DNA of 64,000 nucleotides from LC029 sp036676475 (GTDB lineage Bacteria > Bacillota > Bacilli > Aneurinibacillales > RAOX-1): contig JAKFCU010000089.1 of assembly GCA_036676475.1 (NCBI GenBank), forward strand, positions 1 through 64,000, written 5' to 3'. The notes under the pieces were generated by a model. It was not told the origin of the DNA and did no database searches. It saw only the letters and a program-made list of their open reading frames with translations. Below are positions 1 to 8,137 of the stretch, one piece after another (the stretch's first letter is position 1; every line of letters begins with the position of its first letter). The translations under genes were made by a program, and so were the position numbers.

Positions 1-223
1 CAAAAAAAGCTGCGTTATTCTGTAACTACCTTAAACTTATTACTCATTCTTGGAAGGAGGAACTCTTCCTAAACCTGATTTTCATGACTGGGTTGCGGCT
101 GAAAGGCCATGGATGTTTTATTTTGAATATAAAAATATAAATCTCGTATAAACCGCCGATACTAGGAATAAAATGGAATTAATCTTGTCCCTAGATGGTA
201 ATGAAGATGGCGGTGAAGGTTGA

Positions 224-463
224 ATGTATATATCATTCCAACGGATATTTGAAGGTATGCGGCTTATTTTTATTTTTGTTGTAATGACCTTTATTTTCTT
301 TAGTGTGATCTCTTTTTTCTCAGAAGCGATCAAGCCTAGTAATCCATATCGCAAGCCTGAAGGCCGAGCGATTAAGGTGATGAAGATCGACGAACATTTG
401 TATGCTTCACAACAAGCGGATTTTTTTGATAGGTTGAAATTTTTCTACTGGTTTGGCGAATAA
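224..463 (+). CDS. yqzK: YqzK family (DUF4227) small membrane protein
   Basis: A 79-residue protein with one N-terminal hydrophobic segment (about residues 10-34) followed by the motif KPEGRAIKV and a charged C-terminus ending DFFDRLKFFYWFGE. Size, layout and the PxGRAxKV motif match YqzK/DUF4227, which in Bacillus lies directly upstream of xerD as it does here. Its function is not known. A GGTGAAGG stretch precedes the ATG. The 223 bases upstream hold no ORF I could support. Confidence 0.8.
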   Translation: MYISFQRIFEGMRLIFIFVVMTFIFFSVISFFSEAIKPSNPYRKPEGRAIKVMKIDEHLYASQQADFFDRLKFFYWFGE

Positions 464-521
464 GAATTTGCCATTAAAGGAGGAAAAATGTAAGGAGGAG
501 TGGAATAAGAAGAGAGTACGC

Positions 522-628
522 TAAGAAAGCTACTGGCGAAGCCTTATGCGTATAACACTTGACTTATAGGTGTAAAGAAACTTGGCTGGCGTAAGCCGTA
601 GTTGCCCTTATGCGTGGGCGGAAAGTGA
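522..628 (+). repeat. Family A repeat, copy 1 (A plus diverged A'), left arm of inverted repeat around xerD
   Basis: 522-575 is a full family A unit (AAGAAAGCTACTGGCGAAGCC ... GCGTATAACACTT, read in two pieces). 576-628 is a related second unit with ACTTGGCTGGC and TTATGCGTGG. The whole segment matches the reverse complement of 1612-1716 with only scattered mismatches, so xerD lies inside an imperfect inverted repeat of about 105 bp. Confidence 0.85.
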
Positions 629-672
629 AAAAACGTATACTTTCCTATACGCCAACAAAGGAGAAACTGGAA

Positions 673-1557
673 ATGGAAACGTGGCTACAACAATTTATGA
701 AGTATCTGGAGTTAGAGAAGGGACTTGCCAAGAATTCCATCGATTCCTATCGTCGGGACCTACATACATACGAAAGTTTTTTGAGAGCGAAGCATGTTTT
801 AGATTGGAAAAAGGTAAAGGAAGATCACCTTACTCAATTCCTTTTCGATCTGAAAGAAAAGGGACGTGCCCCTTCTACTATCTCTCGGCATCTCGCATCT
901 ATCCGTGCCTTTTATTCCTATCTGTTAAAAGAGCGTCTGGTGCAAAAAGATCCTACGATTCATATGGCATCGCCAAAGGTTGAGAAGAAACTTCCTCGAG
1001 TTTTGACCATATCGGAGATAGAGCTTTTGCTAAACTCACCGGATCTGATGGAGCCAGCTGGCCTGCGGGACAGGGCTATGCTAGAGCTTTTATATGCTTC
1101 CGGGGCAAAGGTTTCAGAAATGCTGTCGATCGACGTGGATGAGGTTAATCTTGTCCTAGGGTTTGTAAAATGCACGAACAAAAGCAAGGAACGAATTATT
1201 CCGTTAGGAAAGTATGCGATTGATACAATAGGGAATTATCTGAAAACGGGGAGGCCTGTTTTCACTAAACAGGATGAACAAAAGGCCTTATTCCTCAATC
1301 ATCATGGTAATCGATTGTCCAGGCAGGGTTTTTGGAAGCTGATCAAGAAATATGCCGAAAAGGCAACCATCAGTACCGATATCACTCCCCATACGTTAAG
1401 GCATTCCTTTGCAACCCATCTATTGGAAAATGGAGCAGACCTTCGCTCGGTACAGGAAATGCTGGGTCATGCAGATATTTCAACAACTCAAATTTATACT
1501 CAACTCACTCGCTCAAAATTGCGAGAGGTTTACACCAAAGCTCATCCCAGGGCTTAA
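673..1557 (+). CDS. xerD: Tyrosine recombinase XerD with catalytic Arg replaced by Lys
   Basis: Site-specific tyrosine recombinase that with XerC resolves chromosome dimers at dif. The ATG at 673 is chosen because AAAGGAG lies just upstream and it gives 294 residues, the usual XerD length; the longer in-frame start at 610 lies inside a repeat. Residues 1-85 are the SAM-like core-binding domain and 105-294 the catalytic domain. His240-x-x-Arg243, His266 and the nucleophile Tyr275 are present, as is a hairpin Lys (about 170). The first catalytic Arg (E. coli Arg148, in G-x-R-V-S-E) reads Lys146 in GAKVSEM, and the hairpin GKG motif is altered to NKS. The C-terminus HPRA is canonical. It is followed by deoB, as in Bacillus. 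Confidence 0.9.
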   Translation: METWLQQFMKYLELEKGLAKNSIDSYRRDLHTYESFLRAKHVLDWKKVKEDHLTQFLFDLKEKGRAPSTISRHLASIRAFYSYLLKERLVQKDPTIHMASPKVEKKLPRVLTISEIELLLNSPDLMEPAGLRDRAMLELLYASGAKVSEMLSIDVDEVNLVLGFVKCTNKSKERIIPLGKYAIDTIGNYLKTGRPVFTKQDEQKALFLNHHGNRLSRQGFWKLIKKYAEKATISTDITPHTLRHSFATHLLENGADLRSVQEMLGHADISTTQIYTQLTRSKLREVYTKAHPRA

Positions 1558-1561
1558 GAAC

Positions 1562-1608
1562 CGCTCTCAGGCATCTACTGTTGTGTAGTGTCAAAAAGAG
1601 CGTTTTTT
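1562..1608 (+). terminator. Probable terminator downstream of xerD
   Basis: CGCTCT (1562-1567) pairs with AGAGCG (1597-1602), with an inner CTAC/GTAG stem, followed by six T. Confidence 0.5.
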
Positions 1609-1611
1609 GCG

Positions 1612-1716
1612 TCAACTTCCTTCCACGCATAAGTGTAACTAGGCTGGAGCCAGCCAAGTTTTCTTCCACTAGTCAGAAAGTATTATACGCAAAGGCTACG
1701 CTAGCAGCTATCTTAC
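1612..1716 (-). repeat. Family A repeat, copy 2 (A' plus A, inverted), right arm around xerD
   Basis: In inverted order relative to 522-628: first the A' unit containing the near-palindrome AACTAGGCTGG/AGCCAAGTT, then the A unit with AAAGTATTATACGC and GGCTACGCTAGCAGCT. It contributes nothing to either flanking CDS. Confidence 0.85.
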
Positions 1717-1788
1717 GTTGCCTTGGGTATTAAATACTTAAATGGAGAAAATAAACTTAAATAGTTTTATTCATTTTAGGGGGTAATT

Positions 1789-3006
1789 ATGACGTTCAAT
1801 CGAATTTTTTTAGTTGTATTAGATAGTGTGGGAATAGGTGAATTGCCTGATGCTCCTGAGTTTAATGATGAGGGGGCCCATACGCTGGGCCATATTGCGG
1901 AAAAAATGAACGGGCTAGAAGTTCCGCATCTGGAAGAGCTAGGGTTGGGTCATATTGAGCCGATCCAGGGAATTTCTTCGCAAAATAAACCCACAGCCCA
2001 TTATGGGAAAATGGCAGAGATGTCAGTAGGGAAGGATACAAGCACAGGGCACTGGGAAATTATGGGTCTTAAAGTTTCCACTCCTTTTAATACATACCCG
2101 GAGGGTTTTCCAAAAGAATTGATCGATGAGTTTTCCCGACAGATTGGCCGCGGAGTCTTGGGGAATAAGCCAGCTTCCGGAACGGAAATTTTGGATGAAC
2201 TGGGCGAAGAACATATGAAGAGTGGAAATGTCATTATTTATACTTCCGCTGATTCAGTTTTTCAAATTGCCGCTCATGAAGAAATTGTCCCATTAGATGA
2301 ATTGTATCAAATTTGTGAAGTGGCCCGGAAATTAACCATGGAGGATAGTGAATATCCCGTGTTGAGGGTCATTGCCCGTCCGTTTATAGGAAAACCTGGT
2401 CAATTCGAACGAACAAGCAATCGCCATGATTACTCTTTAAAGCCACCGGGAAAGACGGTCATGAACCACTTGGTCGAACAAGGGCTCGAATCCATTGCCA
2501 TAGGGAAAATATCTGATATCTATGCAGGGGAAGGGGTTACCCAATCGATTAAGACGAAAGATAATATGGATGGAGTAAACAAGCTCCTGGAGGTAATGGA
2601 TCGATCCTTCACTGGACTAAGCTTTCTTAATTTAGTAGATTTTGATGCAAAGTTTGGCCATCGTCGTAATCCGTTGGGCTATGGATCTGCCCTTCAAGAA
2701 TTTGATCAGCGACTTCCGGAGATTTTAAACAAACTTACCGTAAATGATTTGTTGATCCTTACGGCCGACCATGGTAATGATCCTATTCATCACGGAACGG
2801 ATCACACAAGAGAGTACGTCCCCTTGCTCGTTTTTCATAAGGGGATAAAGGAAGGAAGCAGTTTGGGTGTCCGCCAGACGTTTGCCGATATCGGGGTTAC
2901 CGTGGCTGAAAACTTTGGTGTGGAATCTCCCCAAATTGGGGTAAGCTTTCTGAAGGATATAGAGGCCCCTGCCGGGCCGGGCACAACAATCGATGGTGGA
3001 ATGTAA
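1789..3006 (+). CDS. deoB: Phosphopentomutase
   Basis: Interconverts ribose 1-phosphate and ribose 5-phosphate (and the deoxy forms), feeding nucleoside-derived sugar into central metabolism. Alkaline phosphatase superfamily: N-terminal metal-binding VLDSVGIGELPDA, the phosphorylated Thr in SVGKDTSTGHWEIMG (about residue 85) and the C-terminal metal site TADHGNDP...GTDHTREYVP. AGGGGG precedes the ATG. It is followed by punA, the enzyme that makes its substrate. The protein is 405 residues; as I recall the family, homologues end shortly after the segment equivalent to GVSFLKDIE. The last dozen or so residues (APAGPGTTIDGGM) are encoded by the family B repeat that begins inside this gene. Confidence 0.95.
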   Translation: MTFNRIFLVVLDSVGIGELPDAPEFNDEGAHTLGHIAEKMNGLEVPHLEELGLGHIEPIQGISSQNKPTAHYGKMAEMSVGKDTSTGHWEIMGLKVSTPFNTYPEGFPKELIDEFSRQIGRGVLGNKPASGTEILDELGEEHMKSGNVIIYTSADSVFQIAAHEEIVPLDELYQICEVARKLTMEDSEYPVLRVIARPFIGKPGQFERTSNRHDYSLKPPGKTVMNHLVEQGLESIAIGKISDIYAGEGVTQSIKTKDNMDGVNKLLEVMDRSFTGLSFLNLVDFDAKFGHRRNPLGYGSALQEFDQRLPEILNKLTVNDLLILTADHGNDPIHHGTDHTREYVPLLVFHKGIKEGSSLGVRQTFADIGVTVAENFGVESPQIGVSFLKDIEAPAGPGTTIDGGM

Positions 3007-3043
3007 GCAATTCAACGTAGCACCAGCAGACAGATGAAGGGGG
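2962..3043 (+). repeat. Family B leader repeat, copy 1 (upstream of punA)
   Basis: GGCCC/GGGCC hairpin (2964-2978), GGGCACAACAATC linker, a second hairpin TGGTG (2994-2998) with CACCA (3021-3025) enclosing a loop with AATTCAACGTAG, then AGATGAAGGGGG acting as the Shine-Dalgarno of punA. The stem sequence differs from the other copies while layout and loop are kept. The 5' half overlaps the end of deoB. Confidence 0.7.
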
Positions 3044-3050
3044 AAACGAA

Positions 3051-3869
3051 ATGAGTATGCAAGAGTTTATTCAGCAAAGTAAAGAGTACATATTAAACAG
3101 GATTTTAGATCAACCGCAGATCGGTTTAATTCTTGGTTCTGGTTTAGGGGTGTTAGCGGAGGAGATCGAATCGCCTATCGTCATTCCCTTTCATGAAATT
3201 CCCCATTTTCCTACTTCAACTGTGGAGGGGCATAAGGGACAGCTAGTTATTGGGAAATTGGAAGGAAAAGCAGTTGTTGCTATGCAGGGTAGATTTCATT
3301 TCTATGAGGGATATTCCTTGGCCGCTGTTACTTTTCCTGTTCGAGTAATGGCATCCATTGGTGTAAAAACGCTATTGGTTACGAACGCAGCCGGTGGAGT
3401 AAATACGGACTTTGAACCTGGCGATTTAATGATCATCAAGGATCACTTGAATCTGACATCGCAAAATCCGCTTATCGGACCTAATGATGCTCAGTTAGGT
3501 GCTCGCTTTCCCGATATGTCAGAAGCCTATTCTAAAGACTTGATTCAAGTTGTTCAAACTGTTGCGGCAAAACAGGCGATTGCACTTCGGGAAGGTATCT
3601 ATGCAGGATTAACGGGTCCAAGCTATGAGACTCCAGCGGAAATTCGTATGCTCCGCATTCTTGGAGCGGATGCGGTTGGAATGTCCACCGTACCTGAGGT
3701 GATTGTAGCTCGACATAATGGACTCCAAGTTCTCGGTATTTCTTGTATCAGCAATATGGCAGCAGGAATTCTTCCTCAGCCTTTGACTCATGATGAGGTA
3801 ATGGAAACGGCAGAAAAGGTGAAGGACAAGTTTCTTCAACTCATGAGGGGGATTATTGCAAAGTTGTAA
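3051..3869 (+). CDS. punA: Purine-nucleoside phosphorylase
   Basis: Phosphorolysis of (deoxy)guanosine/inosine to base plus (deoxy)ribose 1-phosphate, in the cytosol; the product sugar is the substrate of the upstream deoB. 272 residues, the usual length of the trimeric PNP family. Visible motifs: the phosphate-binding GSGLG near residue 30, FHFYEGY (about 84), TNAAGGVN (about 115), and the base-binding GPSYETPAEIRM with VGMSTVPE and ISCISNMAAGI. The ATG follows AAGGGGG supplied by a family B repeat. The gene order is that of drm-pupG in Bacillus. Confidence 0.95.
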   Translation: MSMQEFIQQSKEYILNRILDQPQIGLILGSGLGVLAEEIESPIVIPFHEIPHFPTSTVEGHKGQLVIGKLEGKAVVAMQGRFHFYEGYSLAAVTFPVRVMASIGVKTLLVTNAAGGVNTDFEPGDLMIIKDHLNLTSQNPLIGPNDAQLGARFPDMSEAYSKDLIQVVQTVAAKQAIALREGIYAGLTGPSYETPAEIRMLRILGADAVGMSTVPEVIVARHNGLQVLGISCISNMAAGILPQPLTHDEVMETAEKVKDKFLQLMRGIIAKL

Positions 3870-3936
3870 TATTTACACTAGACCATTCCTGTTTTACAGT
3901 TATATGAAATATTAAATACTATCTTGTATACATACT

Positions 3937-3978
3937 AAGGTATATGGTGCTGAGTCTACTGTACTCACCATATACCTT
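3937..3978 (+). terminator. Hairpin downstream of punA
   Basis: 13-bp perfect inverted repeat AAGGTATATGGTG / CACCATATACCTT. No strong T-tract follows, so it may act as a transcript-end stabiliser as well as a terminator. Confidence 0.5.
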
Positions 3979-4056
3979 GTGTGTTATATAGGGGAAGTTT
4001 GAAAAGAAAAGTCGAATCTTATGCAATGAAAGAATTTTAATAAGGAGGTGTAGTGG

Positions 4057-4986
4057 GTGGTTGGCTATTTAATAAGACGCATAGCGTTTGCTGTTGTTAC
4101 ACTTTTATTGATTATAAGTGTAACGTTCTTTCTTATGAAAGCCATTCCAGGGGATCCTTTTACATCAGAAAAACAGGTCCCCAAGGAAATACTTGAATCT
4201 ATGCAAGAGCATTATGGATTGAATGATCCGCTTCATATTCAGTATATCAAGTATTTAGGCTCCATCGTACAGTGGGATCTGGGTCCATCCTTCAAGTATA
4301 AGGCGAGAACGGTAAATGATATTATTAATGATGGATTCCCTGTATCTTTTACTTTAGGGTTATCTGCTTTGTTTATTGCCGTTGGTTTTGGTTTGGTTCT
4401 CGGGGTCATTGCGGCGCTTAACCATAACAAATGGCAGGATTATACAGCGATGATCATTGCGGTTCTCGGCATTTCTGTACCTAGCTTTATTCTAGCTACA
4501 TTGTTCCAATATATCTTTGCTATGAAATTAAATATGTTCCCGGTTGCTAGATGGGGATCACTAGAGCATATTGTACTGCCGGCTTTCGCTTTGTCAGCGC
4601 TTCCAATGGCGTTTATTGCTCGATTAACCCGATCGAATATGCTGGAGGTATTACATCAGGATTATATTAAAACGGCGAAAGCTAAAGGATTGACTAACTT
4701 CGTCATTACTTATCGACATGCCCTTCGTAATGCATTGATGCCGGTTATTACTTATCTTGGACCATTATCCGCAGGGATTTTAACGGGTACATTTGTTATT
4801 GAACGCATTTTTGGGATTCCGGGATTAGGAAGCCATTTCGTTACCAGTATATCAAACCGCGACTACACCGTGATTATGGGAACTACCGTATTCTATAGTA
4901 TCGTCTTGTTGACGATGATCCTATTGGTAGACTTGGCATATGGATTCGTAGACCCTAGGATTAAACTATCCGAAAAAGGGAAGTGA
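4057..4986 (+). CDS. Peptide/nickel ABC transporter permease, DppB/OppB type
   Basis: Inner-membrane permease of a dipeptide/oligopeptide-type ABC importer. 309 residues with about six transmembrane segments; the N-terminus YLIRRIAFAVVTLLLI is typical of DppB. The EAA loop contacting the ATPases is around residues 200-235 (DYIKTAKAKGL ... YRHALRNALMPV). Start is GTG 4057 behind AAGGAGG. First gene of a four-gene cluster (permease, permease, ATPase, ATPase). No solute-binding protein is encoded next to it, so the substrate cannot be inferred. Confidence 0.9.
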   Translation: MVGYLIRRIAFAVVTLLLIISVTFFLMKAIPGDPFTSEKQVPKEILESMQEHYGLNDPLHIQYIKYLGSIVQWDLGPSFKYKARTVNDIINDGFPVSFTLGLSALFIAVGFGLVLGVIAALNHNKWQDYTAMIIAVLGISVPSFILATLFQYIFAMKLNMFPVARWGSLEHIVLPAFALSALPMAFIARLTRSNMLEVLHQDYIKTAKAKGLTNFVITYRHALRNALMPVITYLGPLSAGILTGTFVIERIFGIPGLGSHFVTSISNRDYTVIMGTTVFYSIVLLTMILLVDLAYGFVDPRIKLSEKGK

Positions 4987-4989
4987 AAT

Positions 4990-5916
4990 ATGGGACAACA
5001 AGTGAAACTTACAAAAGACTTATTTCAACCGATTGAAAAGGATTTAATTAAGGCTGAGGAAATTTTGCGACCTAGTTTATCTTTCCGGAAAGATGCCTGG
5101 AGACGTTTAAAACAAAATAAATTGGCCATGGTTGGGCTATGGGTATTACTGCTCCTTACTATGATGGCTATTATTGGTCCATCTTTGAATGGAAATACCT
5201 ACTATGATACGAATCTTAAATTAAAAAATCTAGCGCCAAGTGGTGACTATTGGTTTGGCACGGACGATCTTGGACGCGATATGTTCACGCGTGTATGGTA
5301 TGGTGCCCGGATCTCACTGTTTATTGGACTTTCTGCTGCTATCATCGACTTTATTGTGGGAATTGTCTGGGGTGGATTCGCTGCCTATTACGGTGGTAGG
5401 GTAGATGAGATTTTAATGCGTATTGCTGATATTCTATACGGACTTCCGTACTTGCTCGTTGTCATCATGTTGATGGTCATCATGGACCAAGGGTTATTCA
5501 CGATTATCCTCGCTATGACGATGACAGGCTGGATTGGAATGGCACGTATTGTCCGTGGTCAAATTCTTCAGTTGAAAGAACAGGAATATGTTTTGGCTGC
5601 CCGTTCTATAGGAGCCAATACCGCTCGTATTTTATTCAAGCATTTAATACCAAATGCAATGGGACCTATTATTGTAACCATGACTTTGACCGTTCCTTCG
5701 GCGATTTTTACTGAGGCATTTTTAAGTTTCTTGGGACTGGGTGTTCAGGCTCCGGTTGCAAGCTGGGGTACCATGGCGAGCGATGGGTTGGGGGCATTGC
5801 GCTATTATCCATGGCGATTATTCTTTCCGGCGATCTTTATCAGCGTAACGATGCTATCCTTTAACGTATTTGGTGATGGCTTGCGCGACGCACTAGATCC
5901 TCGCATGCGCAAATAA
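4990..5916 (+). CDS. Peptide/nickel ABC transporter permease, DppC/OppC type
   Basis: Second permease, 308 residues, three bases after the first. It has the N-terminal cytoplasmic stretch typical of DppC (SFRKDAWRRLKQNKLAMVGL), the GTDDLGRDMFTR periplasmic motif, an EAA loop around YVLAARSIGANTARILFKH and the C-terminal signature FLSFLGLGVQAPVASWG. It should form the heteromeric channel with the preceding protein. Confidence 0.92.
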   Translation: MGQQVKLTKDLFQPIEKDLIKAEEILRPSLSFRKDAWRRLKQNKLAMVGLWVLLLLTMMAIIGPSLNGNTYYDTNLKLKNLAPSGDYWFGTDDLGRDMFTRVWYGARISLFIGLSAAIIDFIVGIVWGGFAAYYGGRVDEILMRIADILYGLPYLLVVIMLMVIMDQGLFTIILAMTMTGWIGMARIVRGQILQLKEQEYVLAARSIGANTARILFKHLIPNAMGPIIVTMTLTVPSAIFTEAFLSFLGLGVQAPVASWGTMASDGLGALRYYPWRLFFPAIFISVTMLSFNVFGDGLRDALDPRMRK

Positions 5917-5942
5917 TGGGTAAAAAACCGGAGGTGATCAGA

Positions 5943-6935
5943 ATGAAAAAGATCTTAGAAGTCAAAGACCTGCATGTTTCCTTCCATACCTATGCAGGGG
6001 AAGTGAAGGCCGTGCGCGGCGTGAACTTCCATCTAAACAAAGGGGAATCCGTAGCTATCGTAGGAGAGTCCGGATGCGGTAAGTCTGTAACCTCTCAAAC
6101 GATCATGAAGCTGATCCCTATGCCGCCTGGTCAGATTAAGCAAGGAAAAATCTTATTCCAGGGTGCAGATATAGTAAAAAAATCAAATAAAGAGATGGAA
6201 AAGATTCGGGGTAAAGAAATCAGTATGATTTTCCAGGATCCAATGACTTCTTTGAATCCTACCATGATGATTGGTCTTCAAATTATGGAAGGTTTAAGGA
6301 AACACCGGGGTCTGTCTAAAAAAGAGGCAAAAGAGAGAGCCATTGAAATGCTTCGTTTAGTAGGGATTCCAATGCCTGAAAAACGTGTAGAACAATATCC
6401 GCATGAGTTTAGCGGAGGAATGCGTCAACGTGCGATGATCGCGATTGCCTTGGCTTGTGAACCCAAGCTGCTGATTGCAGATGAGCCGACAACCGCACTG
6501 GATGTAACCATCCAAGCGCAAATTATGGATTTGATAAGAGACCTGCAAAAGAAGACAGGTACCTCGATTATTTTGATTACTCATGACCTGGGCGTGGTAG
6601 CAAAAACCTGTGATCGCGTAGTCGTTATGTATGCAGGTGAAGTCATTGAGACGGGAACCGTCGATGAAATTTTCTATTATCCGCAACACCCGTACACGAA
6701 AGGGTTGCTCAAGTCTGTTCCACGTTTGGATCTAAAGAAAGATGAGCCTTTAATTCCTATTCTGGGGACACCACCCGATCTATTAAACCCGCCTAAGGGA
6801 TGTGCTTTCGCCCCAAGATGTGATTACGCCATGAAGGTATGCATAGAACATTCTCCTGAAATGGATACCATAGCTAAGACTCATGCAAGTGCTTGTTGGT
6901 TAAATCATCCCATGGCAAAAGAAGCAGCTTTTTAG
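5943..6935 (+). CDS. Peptide ABC transporter ATP-binding protein, DppD/OppD type
   Basis: Nucleotide-binding subunit of the importer. ATG 5943 is preferred over an in-frame ATG at 5916 because GGAGGTGATC precedes it at good spacing. 330 residues: Walker A GESGCGKS (about 37-44), Q-loop FQDPMTSLNP, signature FSGGMRQR, Walker B LLIADEPTTALD and the C-terminal oligopeptide-transporter extension with CAFAPRCDYAMKVC, a Cys pattern typical of DppD/OppD. A 96-bp gap separates it from the partner ATPase. Confidence 0.93.
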   Translation: MKKILEVKDLHVSFHTYAGEVKAVRGVNFHLNKGESVAIVGESGCGKSVTSQTIMKLIPMPPGQIKQGKILFQGADIVKKSNKEMEKIRGKEISMIFQDPMTSLNPTMMIGLQIMEGLRKHRGLSKKEAKERAIEMLRLVGIPMPEKRVEQYPHEFSGGMRQRAMIAIALACEPKLLIADEPTTALDVTIQAQIMDLIRDLQKKTGTSIILITHDLGVVAKTCDRVVVMYAGEVIETGTVDEIFYYPQHPYTKGLLKSVPRLDLKKDEPLIPILGTPPDLLNPPKGCAFAPRCDYAMKVCIEHSPEMDTIAKTHASACWLNHPMAKEAAF

Positions 6936-7031
6936 GAAATATCCGTAGCTTCAAGTAAATAGAGGGAAAATCAATGCTATGAAGCATCACATTGAGCATG
7001 CTGCCACTGGCTTAAAGGAGAGGAAGGAAGA

Positions 7032-8030
7032 ATGACTTTACCATTTCAGGACAGCAAACAGGCTGCGCGGAAAAAAGACCAAGTCCTTGTGGAAGTAAAA
7101 GGTCTGAAAAAATACTTTCATGCCGGTGATGTGGTTGTAAAAGCGGTAAATGACTTAAATTTTGTCATTTATTATGGTGAAACTTTAGGTTTCGTAGGGG
7201 AATCCGGGTGTGGGAAATCCACGGCTGGTCGCACCATGCTTCGTTTATATGATGCAACGGAAGGGGAAGTACTATTCGAAGGCAGAGACATTCAGAAGCT
7301 TTCTACGAAAGAATTAAAGGAACTGCGTAAGGAAATCCAAATGATTTTCCAGGACCCCTATGCATCCCTCAATCCTCGTATGACGGTTGGAGATATCATA
7401 GGTGAACCGCTTGACATTCATGGCCTAGCCAAAGGGGAAAAACGCAAGGAACGAATTCAAGAGTTGCTGAAGCTAGTAGGTCTGAACCCAGAGCATATGA
7501 ATCGCTTTCCGCATGAATTTAGCGGCGGACAGCGTCAGCGTATTGGGATCGCTAGAGCACTGGCTGTAGAACCAAAGTTTATTATTTGCGATGAACCGAT
7601 TTCTGCTCTTGATGTATCCATACAGGCTCAAGTTGTAAATTTATTAAAAGAGCTGCAAGCTAAAATGGGATTAACCTATCTGTTTATTGCCCACGACTTA
7701 TCTATGGTTAAGCATATCAGTGATCGCGTTGCCGTTATGTACCTTGGAAAAATGGTAGAGCTGGCAAAAAGTGAAGAGATGTATGCAGATCCGCTGCATC
7801 CTTATACTAGGGCCCTTCTCTCCGCTATCCCGATTCCAGATCCTGAAGTGGAGCGTAAACGTGAGCGAATTGTGCTAGAGGGAGAAGTACCGAGCCCGAT
7901 GAATCCTCCTTCCGGATGTCACTTCCGCACACGTTGTCCAAAAACAATGGATATTTGCTTTAAGATGGAACCAGAATGGAATGAAGTAAAACCAGGCCAT
8001 TATACAGCGTGTCACCTTTATAATAAATAA
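7032..8030 (+). CDS. Peptide ABC transporter ATP-binding protein, DppF/OppF type
   Basis: Second ATPase of the transporter, 332 residues. Walker A GESGCGKST, FQDPYASLNPRMTV, signature FSGGQRQRIGIARAL, Walker B FIICDEPISALDVS, switch His in IAHDLS, and the C-terminal Cys motif CHFRTRCPKTMDIC. AAAGGAGAGG precedes the ATG. Last gene of the cluster; dacF follows after about 107 bp containing its own Shine-Dalgarno, so the two are probably separate units. Confidence 0.93.
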   Translation: MTLPFQDSKQAARKKDQVLVEVKGLKKYFHAGDVVVKAVNDLNFVIYYGETLGFVGESGCGKSTAGRTMLRLYDATEGEVLFEGRDIQKLSTKELKELRKEIQMIFQDPYASLNPRMTVGDIIGEPLDIHGLAKGEKRKERIQELLKLVGLNPEHMNRFPHEFSGGQRQRIGIARALAVEPKFIICDEPISALDVSIQAQVVNLLKELQAKMGLTYLFIAHDLSMVKHISDRVAVMYLGKMVELAKSEEMYADPLHPYTRALLSAIPIPDPEVERKRERIVLEGEVPSPMNPPSGCHFRTRCPKTMDICFKMEPEWNEVKPGHYTACHLYNK

Positions 8031-8137
8031 AAGGAAGTTCTGTATCATGAAGGGCTTTCTTTTTTTTATCTATATTTGTTATATTTATCCATTCGAATGG
8101 CCAGACTAGAAATTGATTCTATGTTTGGAGGGAGATT

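Noticed and set aside
582..983. Plus-strand ORF of 133 codons overlapping the xerD 5' end
   Set aside because: Different frame from xerD and partly inside the family A repeat; low-complexity, no Shine-Dalgarno, no family resemblance.
522..1716. Classical transposon or integrative element carrying xerD
   Set aside because: No transposase, no target duplication that I can see, and xerD is in its conserved chromosomal place; kept only as a finding about inverted repeats.
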